Assembly: GCA_002393555.1 (NCBI GenBank)
Contig: DGSP01000053.1
Location: 1 to 11,102 of the forward strand
Length of the DNA: 11,102 nucleotides
Direction of reading: 5' to 3'
Source of the DNA: Prevotellaceae bacterium UBA4359
GTDB taxonomy: Bacteria; Bacteroidota; Bacteroidia; Bacteroidales; Bacteroidaceae
The position numbers and the translations under genes were made by a program. Shown here one piece after another: positions 5,319 through 11,102 of this stretch; the stretch's first letter is position 1, and each line of letters opens with the position of its first letter. The notes beneath the pieces are model-generated. The model saw only the letters and a program-made list of their open reading frames with translations, was not told the origin of the DNA and made no database searches.

Positions 5319-6743
5319 TCACTTCTCGGCGTCCTTTTCTGGAGCCTTCTTGACAGCCACCTTTTTGACGGCGACCGCCTTCTTTTCCTTAGGAGCAGGA
5401 GCCACTGCAACCATCTTGACAGCCACTTTCTTTAGCGGTGCCTTCTTGGCTGGCTTCTTCTCTTCCAGTTCTGTGGGGTTGTACTTTTCCAACTTCTTGC
5501 GCAGACGCTCGATTTCCTTATCCTTAGCCTCGATTTCGTCACCCTGATTCTTAATCATGGTGATGAGTCCGTCAATCTCCTCGTTGTCGGCACCGCCGTA
5601 GAGGTTGTTGACGCGAGAGATGAAGTCGCCAAGGATGTTCATGTAGTTGGTGAAAGCATCGTAGGGACTGTCGTAGATGCCACGATACTGGTAGCCGGGC
5701 TTGGTCGTCATGAAGCGGAAGTTGTTGCTGGCCTGCAGCGAATCCCAGTCTTTCTGGATGCGGCGGTCGCCACACACGCGAACACGGTCGGCGATGCTAT
5801 AGAGTTTGTTGAAAGCCTCGCGCTGCATCACGTTGCCCAACCAGCAAGAGGTGTCGCGCTCTTCATCTACCCACGAGATGTTGTAGGGCACTTCGATGGC
5901 ACCCACACTCTTCTCTGCACAGAGTTCGGACGGGAGAGCGAAACCGATGCCACGGTCCTTGGCCAGCACGGGGATGGCTTTGAGGAACTCGAGGATGCCA
6001 CTGGAGAGCGGGTGGAAAATGCCGAAGGTGACGAGTTCGCCAAAGATGTTGATGACATCCTCACCTTCAGGTGTGGAAGCAATCCAATCGAGCCACTGGT
6101 CGGCCATGAGAGGATGAGAAGAGAATCGCTCGGTGATGTCTTCGGAAAGGCTGATATCGCGCATGAGGAGTTTGAGGCGCGGGTCGGTAGCACAATGGTA
6201 GATGTAGTGCGGTGACTTCCATCCGAGCACTTGCTTGGCACCCTCGGTGAGGATTCCCTTGAAGCCCATGGCGGCTACCTGTGCGCCGATGTCATCGTTG
6301 TAGATGAGCGAAGAGTTGCGGAACACCTTGGGGCGTTTGCCAAAAAGTTCCTTGATGGTGTCACTCATGTGCTGCACTTCGGCGGCGAAACTCTCTTCAT
6401 TGGCGAGAGAGGCAAGGCCGTGGCTATAAGGCTCGCAGAGGAACTCCACCTGACCTGTCGAGTTGAGTTCGCGCAGGAGGTCAATCACCTGTGGAGCATG
6501 GAGTTCCAATTGCTCCAGACCGCAACCAGAGAGTGAGAAGGCAACCTTGAACTCTGGGTGGTCCTTACACATCTGGATGAGTGTCTGCAAGGCAGGCACG
6601 TAACTACGCTCGGCGATGTCGGTGATGGAACGTTCGTTCTCGTAGTCATCATAGTAGTAATGGTCGCGGCCGATGTCGAAGAAACGGTAACGCTTGAGAT
6701 GGATTATCTGGTGAATCTCAAAATAAAGACATATCTTTTTCAT
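5319..6743 (-). CDS. GH57 alpha-amylase-like glycoside hydrolase with Lys/Ala-rich C-terminal tail
   Basis: The protein has 474 aa and no signal peptide, so it is cytoplasmic. It belongs to GH57, retaining enzymes acting on alpha-1,4-glucans (amylases, glucanotransferases, branching enzymes). Visible conserved regions: CSR1 as EIHQIIHL (9-16), CSR2 around GQVEFLCEPYSHGL (97-110), CSR3 around GILTEG (163-168) with Glu167 as likely nucleophile, and CSR4 as GELVTFG (235-241), where Glu236 stands at the place of the Asp acid of characterised GH57 amylases. A long C-terminal helical region ends in a coiled-coil (about 386-420) and then a 50-residue Lys/Ala/Val/Pro tail (428-474) with repeats of the type KKVAVK. 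It is the last gene of the operon after the debranching enzyme and glycosyltransferase, suggesting glycogen turnover. Exact reaction (hydrolase, transferase or branching) cannot be read from sequence. Confidence 0.9.
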   Translation of the reverse strand: MKKICLYFEIHQIIHLKRYRFFDIGRDHYYYDDYENERSITDIAERSYVPALQTLIQMCKDHPEFKVAFSLSGCGLEQLELHAPQVIDLLRELNSTGQVEFLCEPYSHGLASLANEESFAAEVQHMSDTIKELFGKRPKVFRNSSLIYNDDIGAQVAAMGFKGILTEGAKQVLGWKSPHYIYHCATDPRLKLLMRDISLSEDITERFSSHPLMADQWLDWIASTPEGEDVINIFGELVTFGIFHPLSSGILEFLKAIPVLAKDRGIGFALPSELCAEKSVGAIEVPYNISWVDEERDTSCWLGNVMQREAFNKLYSIADRVRVCGDRRIQKDWDSLQASNNFRFMTTKPGYQYRGIYDSPYDAFTNYMNILGDFISRVNNLYGGADNEEIDGLITMIKNQGDEIEAKDKEIERLRKKLEKYNPTELEEKKPAKKAPLKKVAVKMVAVAPAPKEKKAVAVKKVAVKKAPEKDAEK

Positions 6744-6811
6744 GATGCTGTGTGTTGTTTTAACTTTGTTGATTGTTTTTGATAGAGGCTATGGAAACCT
6801 GTAGAGGTTAT

Positions 6812-6829
6812 TTATATATTAATATATAA
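6812..6829. repeat. 18-bp AT-only perfect palindrome in the operon gap
   Basis: TTATATATTAATATATAA is a perfect palindrome 2 nt after the stop of the glycosyltransferase gene (minus strand). A second small hairpin, AACCT-GTAG-AGGTT (6796-6809), follows in the transcript. The 88-bp gap (6744-6831) has no TAnnTTTG element on the minus strand, so the GH57 gene is probably co-transcribed; these structures may lower or tune its expression. Confidence 0.5.
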
Positions 6830-6831
6830 GA

Positions 6832-8109
6832 CTAATGTATGAAACCTCCGTTGTAGATGCACTCGTCGTAGAGTTTGCGGATGCGGTGGCCTACTTTCAC
6901 CCAGGTGATTTCTGCCACTTCTTTCAGACCTTCTTCTTGCAGATACTTGTGCAGTCCCTCGTTGGTGCAGAGCGAATAGATGGCATCGGCCATGGCATTG
7001 ATGTCCCAATAATCGACCTTGATGACCTTGTCGAGAATCTCGCCACAACCTGATTGTTTGGAGATGATGGAGGGGGTGCCACACTGCATGGCCTCAAGGG
7101 GCGCAATGCCAAATGGCTCTGACACTGAAGGCATGACGAACACATCGCTGGCCTTGTAGCACTCATAGACTTGCTTACCCCGCTGGAAACCAGGGAAGTG
7201 AACACGGTCGGCGATGCCTTTGGCGGCAGCGAGGTCCACCATCTCCCAATACTTGTCGCCCGAGCCTGCAAAGCAGAAGCGGATGTTCTTGGAACGCTTG
7301 CACACCAGGTCGGCTGCTTCCATGAAGTATTCCGGGCCTTTCTGCATGGTGATACGTCCGAGGAAGGTGACGACCTTCTCCTTGCCGTGGTCAACACGCG
7401 GGATGTCGAGATATTCCTGCGGAAGTGGATAGACAGCGTTGTGTATGGCAAAGCACTTGCGCGGGTCTTGGTGGTATTCGCGGATGACAGTCTGACGGGT
7501 GAGTTCCGACACACACATGATGCAATCGGCATGATCCATTCCGTTCTTCTCGATAGAATACACCGTGGGATTGACCTTGCCACGAGAGCGGTCGAAGTCG
7601 GTGGCATGAACGTGGATGCAGAGTGGTTTTCCGCTAACGAGTTTAGCGTGTACTCCTGCTGGATAGGTGAGCCAGTCGTGAGCATGGATGATGTCGAACT
7701 GCTCAGAACGTGCCACCACACCTGCAATGATGGAGAAGTTGTTGATTTCGTCGTGCAGATTGCCCGGATAGCCGCCGGCAAATTCCATACATCCCATGTC
7801 GTTGACATTCATGTAGGAGAAGTCGGCATAGATGTGATTGCGGAAATTATAGTAGTCTTCAGGTGTCATGTAGTTTGGTATGCGACTCTTCACATAGTCA
7901 TAGTCGTGGTCGCGATAGACAATGGGCACCTGATTCATGCCGATGATGCGGAGGAAACGTTCCTCCTCACCACAGGGTTTGGGAAGACAGAAGGTGATTT
8001 CGGCATCGGGCTGACCTTCAACCATTCCTTTGGTGATGCCGTATGAGGCGACAGCGAGTCCACCGTAAATTTTAGGAGGGAATTCCCAACCAAACATTAA
8101 AACTTTCAT
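6832..8109 (-). CDS. GT4/GT5-like glycosyltransferase, probable glycogen synthase
   Basis: The protein has 425 aa, a usual length for a GT-B retaining glycosyltransferase. The N-terminal domain has the glycine loop KIYGGLAVASYG (13-24) typical of glycogen/starch synthases and GT4 enzymes, and HAHDWLT (142-148). The C-terminal domain has GRITMQKGPEYF (251-262), which starts the nucleotide-sugar half, FAGSGDK (280-286), and the E-x7-E signature SEPFGIAPLE (330-339). No signal peptide or membrane segment is seen, so it acts in the cytoplasm. Placed between a debranching enzyme and a GH57 enzyme, it most likely extends an alpha-1,4-glucan from UDP- or ADP-glucose; the donor cannot be told from sequence. 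It starts 18 bp after the debranching enzyme stop and has an unusually strong Shine-Dalgarno for this phylum. A plain GT4 transferase for another glycan is the alternative. Confidence 0.9.
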   Translation of the reverse strand: MKVLMFGWEFPPKIYGGLAVASYGITKGMVEGQPDAEITFCLPKPCGEEERFLRIIGMNQVPIVYRDHDYDYVKSRIPNYMTPEDYYNFRNHIYADFSYMNVNDMGCMEFAGGYPGNLHDEINNFSIIAGVVARSEQFDIIHAHDWLTYPAGVHAKLVSGKPLCIHVHATDFDRSRGKVNPTVYSIEKNGMDHADCIMCVSELTRQTVIREYHQDPRKCFAIHNAVYPLPQEYLDIPRVDHGKEKVVTFLGRITMQKGPEYFMEAADLVCKRSKNIRFCFAGSGDKYWEMVDLAAAKGIADRVHFPGFQRGKQVYECYKASDVFVMPSVSEPFGIAPLEAMQCGTPSIISKQSGCGEILDKVIKVDYWDINAMADAIYSLCTNEGLHKYLQEEGLKEVAEITWVKVGHRIRKLYDECIYNGGFIH

Positions 8110-8118
8110 ATCCTTTGT

Positions 8119-8125
8119 CCTCCTT
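8119..8125 (-). promoter_or_regulatory. Strong Shine-Dalgarno for the glycosyltransferase gene
   Basis: The minus strand reads AAGGAGG (8125-8119), 9 nt before the ATG at 8109. This nearly full anti-16S match is uncommon in Bacteroidetes, where the other starts in this window lack one. It sits 2 nt after the stop of the preceding gene, and it supports the chosen start. Confidence 0.7.
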
Positions 8126-8127
8126 CG

Positions 8128-10071
8128 TTAATAGTTATAGAATTTAGAAAGCACCTTGTTCACACGCAGGACAGCAGCCACATTCATGGCGAAAGACAAG
8201 GCTCCGCGTCCGCTGAATGGCGGGTTGCCGTCGAAGAGTTCGGGCAGTGTGCCGATGCAATGATAGAACATCTCTTCTTCAAGTCCGATGAAGCAACGGT
8301 CCACCCACGAGAGGGCGCTGCGCTTATAGACTTTGAGGCAGGTTTCGAGATAGAAGCCTGAAAGCCAAGGCCACACGGTACCCTGATGATAGGCTGCATC
8401 GCGCTGCATCTGCCCGCCTGCATAGATGGGGTTGTAGCCTCCAGACTTGGGCGAAAGCGAACGCATGCCCTTGGGGGTGAGCAGTTCCTTGGTGCAGATG
8501 TCAAATATTTTCTTGCACTCAGGCGTGGTGAGCGGGCTGTATTCGAGCGACGAGGCGATGAGCATGTTGGGACGAACCGACCACGAGATGTAGCCTTCAT
8601 CCACATAGTCAAGCAGATAGCCGTGCTGATTGAGGAAGGTTTCTTTGAAAGACTTGCCTGCCAGTTCGGCCAACTGGGTATAGGCACCAGCCTCTGAGTG
8701 GCGGTCTTTGGACATCAGTATCTCCGCATTGAAGAGCAAAGCGTTGTACCAAAGTGCGTTGATTTCAACCACATAGCCCGAACGTGGCACAACGGGATGG
8801 CCGTTGATTTCGGAGTTCATCCAGGTCATGGCGCAGTCGCGACCATTGATGAAAAGGAGGCCGTTCTCACGCACCTCAATGTAGGGGTGCTTGCCTTCCT
8901 TGATGAAGTCCAGTATCAGGCCGACCAGTTTGCCATACTTTTCATAAGCGGCTTCAGCACTCACCAGACGGGCATACTGCTGAATGCACCAGATGGCCCA
9001 CAGGAGCACATCGGGCTTGTCCATCTCGAACATCTCGATTTTCGATTTCGTGCCAGCCATGAAGTCGAGGACGGCCTTCTCGGCTGTCTTCATGGCCTTC
9101 TCGTAATACTCCACTTCGTCGATGGCCAGCGTGAGGCCAGGAAGGGAAACGAACATGTCTCTGGCACGGCACTTGAACCAAGGATAGCCTGCGATGATGT
9201 AGGTCTCTCCGTTCTTCTCGTAGTGGAACTGATGGGAGGCATTGACCAGGCAGGACTGGAAGTTGGTGCGAGGCACATGCACGTCATACTCATGGTCGAA
9301 AATCTTTTTCAGTTGGCTGGTTTTCAGTTCACTGATGCCAGCGGCAAAGACAACGCTTTCGCCCTTCTTGATGTTAAACTCGAAATAGCCGGGCACATAC
9401 AGGTCTTCTCTGTACTCATAGCCCATCTCCTGTTCCTTCTGATATTCGATGCCATGATACCAGTTGGGGTCGAAGACAAACTCGTTCTTTTTGTTGAGTT
9501 GCATCATCAACTCTGGATAGCCTGGATACATGGAGGTCTTTATGCCATTGTCGATGACATCGTAGTGTCTGCTGGCACGTGGGTTTTCGTGTGTGCATTC
9601 CCCCACACTACGGAAGGCGAGGAATGGACGCAAACGAAGGGTTGTCACCGAGTGGGCATCGAGAAGCGTGTAGCGAATGAGGATGCGGTTTTCAAAATGC
9701 TGAAAGACCTTCTCCTTTTTCAAGATGACACCACCGACACGGTAGATTGTTGTTGGAAGTTTCTCCCACTCGTACGAACGAATGTACTTGTGCCCGTTGG
9801 GACTGTAAACATTGCCCGAATACTTGTGGAGACCAAGATTGAACTGCGCACCGTGCTGGATGACCGTCTCGTCGAGCGACGAAAGGAGAACGTGATTCTC
9901 GCCATCCAATTCGGGAACAGGCACCACCAACAAACCGTGATACTTACGCGTATTGCAGTCAACGATGGACGAACATGAATACGCACCGGACCTGTTTGTC
10001 CGCAAGATTTCCTTTGGCAAGGACTCCTGCAGATTGGTCATGAGAGTTTTATCAAAACGTAAATAACTCAT
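8128..10071 (-). CDS. Glycogen debranching enzyme (amylo-alpha-1,6-glucosidase, GH133-like)
   Basis: The protein has 647 aa, the usual size for the bacterial/archaeal-type debranching enzyme, which removes alpha-1,6-linked glucose at branch points. The N-terminal domain (about 1-260) begins with RTNRSGAYSCSSI (24-36) and NTRKYHGLLV (40-49), matching the family pattern TNG.GGYASST...TR.YHGLL. The C-terminal (alpha/alpha)6 domain has AGYPWFKCRARDMFVSLPGL (294-312), AMTWMNSE (414-421), RSGYVVEINALWYNAL (430-445), QGTVWPWLSG (563-572) and PELFDGNPPFSGRG (610-623). At the TWMD position the usual catalytic-candidate Asp is Asn419. No signal peptide, so cytoplasmic. It is the first gene of the operon, with a promoter about 55 nt upstream. 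The ATG at 10071 gives the standard N-terminus. Confidence 0.92.
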   Translation of the reverse strand: MSYLRFDKTLMTNLQESLPKEILRTNRSGAYSCSSIVDCNTRKYHGLLVVPVPELDGENHVLLSSLDETVIQHGAQFNLGLHKYSGNVYSPNGHKYIRSYEWEKLPTTIYRVGGVILKKEKVFQHFENRILIRYTLLDAHSVTTLRLRPFLAFRSVGECTHENPRASRHYDVIDNGIKTSMYPGYPELMMQLNKKNEFVFDPNWYHGIEYQKEQEMGYEYREDLYVPGYFEFNIKKGESVVFAAGISELKTSQLKKIFDHEYDVHVPRTNFQSCLVNASHQFHYEKNGETYIIAGYPWFKCRARDMFVSLPGLTLAIDEVEYYEKAMKTAEKAVLDFMAGTKSKIEMFEMDKPDVLLWAIWCIQQYARLVSAEAAYEKYGKLVGLILDFIKEGKHPYIEVRENGLLFINGRDCAMTWMNSEINGHPVVPRSGYVVEINALWYNALLFNAEILMSKDRHSEAGAYTQLAELAGKSFKETFLNQHGYLLDYVDEGYISWSVRPNMLIASSLEYSPLTTPECKKIFDICTKELLTPKGMRSLSPKSGGYNPIYAGGQMQRDAAYHQGTVWPWLSGFYLETCLKVYKRSALSWVDRCFIGLEEEMFYHCIGTLPELFDGNPPFSGRGALSFAMNVAAVLRVNKVLSKFYNY

Positions 10072-10127
10072 AGTTGTATTTTAAGGTATTGTTGTTTACT
10101 TTGTTTTAGGTGTTAGGTTTTAATTTC

Positions 10128-10158
10128 CAAATTTAGGGATTATTTTTTTTGTGGACAA
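10128..10158 (-). promoter_or_regulatory. Promoter of the glycogen operon
   Basis: The minus-strand -7 element TAAATTTG (10135-10128) fits TAnnTTTG, with TTG (10158-10156) 20 nt upstream as the -33 element. Transcription would start near 10121, leaving a leader of about 50 nt. Homopolymer tracts lie just upstream (T8 at 10143-10150, T9 at 10170-10178, A7 at 10180-10186), likely bent DNA between the two divergent promoters. A small CATCA-CTT-TGATG hairpin (10187-10199) follows. No operator was recognised. Confidence 0.6.
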
Positions 10159-10247
10159 CCTTTCGACACTTTTTTTTTCAAAAAAACATCACTTTGATGC
10201 AAAAAACAGCCAAAAACATGTTGAAAAGCAGAAAAATCGTCAAAAGG

Positions 10248-10279
10248 TTTGTGTATTTTGCAACTTGTATGTACCTTTG
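10248..10279 (+). promoter_or_regulatory. Promoter of the Crp/Fnr regulator gene
   Basis: TTTG (10248-10251), a 20-nt spacer and TACCTTTG (10272-10279) match the Bacteroidetes -33/-7 consensus. The start point would be near 10286, only about 14 nt before the ATG at 10300. TTTGCAAC occurs twice (10257-10264 and 10276-10283), 19 bp apart. Confidence 0.7.
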
Positions 10280-10299
10280 CAACAGATTTTTTTAAGGCA

Positions 10300-11004
10300 A
10301 TGAAAAGAAAGGATATGGCTGTCTTCACAGACACCATCAGCAGTCTTCAGGATATCATCGAAATGCTTTCGCCCCAGCAACAGGAGGAACTGAAAGCCAA
10401 CATATCCATTCAGCATTTCAAGAAGAACGAGGAACTTTATCAGGAAGGAGAAGTTCCTCAAATGTTGCATTGCCTCATCAGCGGAAAAGTGAAAATCTAC
10501 AAAGACGGCATAGGTGGCCGCACTCAGATTGTCCGTGTGATTAAGCCTGTCGAGTATTTTGGTTTCCGCGCCTATTTTGCCAACCAGAACTACGTCACCT
10601 CTGCAGCAGCCTTCGAAGCAAGCACCGTATGCCTGATTCCGATTGAGTTAATTGAAAAATGGATGAAGGAGAACTATCGGTTGGCCATGTTCTTCATCCA
10701 CTTGCTGGCTGTGGAAGTGGGAAATGCCGACCAGCGTACCGTCAACCTCACGCAGAAGCACATTCGTGGCCGTTTGGCCGAGTCGCTCATCTTCCTGCGC
10801 GACAACTACGGACTGGAGGAAGACGGTGCCACCCTGTCCATCTATCTGTCTCGTGAGGATTTGGCCAACATGTCGAACATGACCACCTCCAACGCCATCC
10901 GCACACTCTCGGCTTTTGCACAAGAGAAAATCATCGCCATCGACGGCAAGAAAATCAAAATCATCGATGCAGAAAGCCTGGAGCGAATCAATAAGATTGG
11001 ATAG
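10300..11004 (+). CDS. Crp/Fnr-family transcriptional regulator
   Basis: The protein has 234 aa, the usual Crp/Fnr size. The N-terminal cyclic-nucleotide-binding-like beta roll spans about 18-118 (QEGEVPQMLHCLISGKVKIY, 48-67), a dimerisation helix about 119-150, and a C-terminal winged helix (about 152-225) with the helix-turn-helix LSREDLANMSNMTTSNAIRT (183-202). The phosphate-binding pattern of E. coli CRP (GELAF...RxS/T) is not present, and there is no FNR-type cluster of four cysteines (only Cys58 and Cys111), so both cAMP binding and iron-sulphur sensing are unlikely by this reading; the effector is unknown. The ATG at 10300 is chosen because an upstream TTG at 10249 lies within the promoter; an ATG at 10315, preceded by AAAGG, is another possible start. 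It diverges from the glycogen operon, so regulating that operon or itself is a reasonable but untested idea. Confidence 0.9.
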   Translation: MKRKDMAVFTDTISSLQDIIEMLSPQQQEELKANISIQHFKKNEELYQEGEVPQMLHCLISGKVKIYKDGIGGRTQIVRVIKPVEYFGFRAYFANQNYVTSAAAFEASTVCLIPIELIEKWMKENYRLAMFFIHLLAVEVGNADQRTVNLTQKHIRGRLAESLIFLRDNYGLEEDGATLSIYLSREDLANMSNMTTSNAIRTLSAFAQEKIIAIDGKKIKIIDAESLERINKIG

Positions 11005-11056
11005 AAGTGGCGAGCAGGAGAAATAGGAGTGTGCCCAAATGAAGCATCCCCAAAAA

Positions 11057-11099
11057 CGTAGTCCTCGACTACGACCAGCCGTACCCCTCGACTACGACC
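11057..11099. repeat. Short direct and inverted repeats at the right edge
   Basis: CCTCGACTACGACC occurs at 11063-11076 and 11086-11099, a 23-bp period. The first copy also completes a hairpin CGTAGTC-CTC-GACTACG (11057-11073, 7-bp stem, 3-nt loop). It starts 52 nt after the Crp/Fnr stop, and the window ends within it, so the number of units is unknown. It could be a terminator-like structure, an intergenic repeat family, or the start of a longer array. Confidence 0.5.
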
Positions 11100-11102
11100 G
11101 AC

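Noticed and set aside
7171..8046. A 291-codon plus-strand open frame opposite the glycosyltransferase
   Set aside because: Shadow of the real gene; no motifs and no promoter in front of it.
8698..9978. A 426-codon plus-strand open frame opposite the debranching enzyme
   Set aside because: Complete antisense overlap with a well-supported gene and no recognisable domain.
10249..10299. TTG-initiated 17-residue extension of the Crp/Fnr protein
   Set aside because: The TTG overlaps the -33 element and the codons cover the -7 element, so the transcript would start after it.
11039..11102. Possible start of a small plus-strand ORF running off the edge (ATG at 11039)
   Set aside because: Only 21 codons visible, mostly within the repeat; no family signal, so not supported as a gene.

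Overview
The window looks like chromosomal DNA from a Bacteroidales bacterium, most likely Prevotella or a close relative. This rests on the protein families present (HU-like protein with a C-terminal extension, Bacteroidetes-type ClpB, the GDE/GT4/GH57 glycogen cluster, S41 lipoprotein), on three or four TAnnTTTG-type -7 promoter elements, and on start codons that mostly lack a Shine-Dalgarno sequence. The genus is an inference from remembered family sequences; no search was run.

Layout: (1) 37-657 (+) encodes an HU-related DNA-binding protein with a winged-helix-like C-terminal part. (2) 658-855 is a convergent intergenic gap holding a 28-bp imperfect inverted repeat. (3) 856-2943 (-) encodes a ClpB disaggregase without its N-terminal domain and about 20 residues short in the second AAA+ module. 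(4) 3073-4404 (-) encodes an S41/PDZ lipoprotein whose catalytic serine position appears to be glycine. (5) 4405-4530 holds two mirror-image, overlapping divergent promoters, one for the S41 gene and one for the gene to the right. (6) 4531-5103 (+) encodes a small alanine-rich lipoprotein, followed by a clear terminator. (7) 5319-10071 (-) is a three-gene glycogen/alpha-glucan operon transcribed right to left: debranching enzyme (GH133), GT4/GT5-like glycosyltransferase, GH57 amylase-like enzyme. (8) 10300-11004 (+) encodes a Crp/Fnr-family regulator diverging from the operon. (9) The right edge runs into short direct and inverted repeats that continue past the window.

How the genes fit together: the three glycogen genes form one transcription unit (gaps of 18 and 88 bp) with a promoter near 10128-10158. 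They would together build and trim an intracellular alpha-glucan. The Crp/Fnr gene diverges from this promoter and is a natural candidate regulator, but no operator was recognised. The left half holds housekeeping or stress functions (nucleoid protein, chaperone) and two lipoproteins.

I found no mobile element, CRISPR array, tRNA or rRNA, and no clearly new multi-gene system. No stretch over 300 bp lacks a gene. The most interesting points are small: the altered ClpB, the probable pseudoprotease, the interlocked divergent promoters, the histone-like tail on the GH57 protein, and the structured intergenic repeats.
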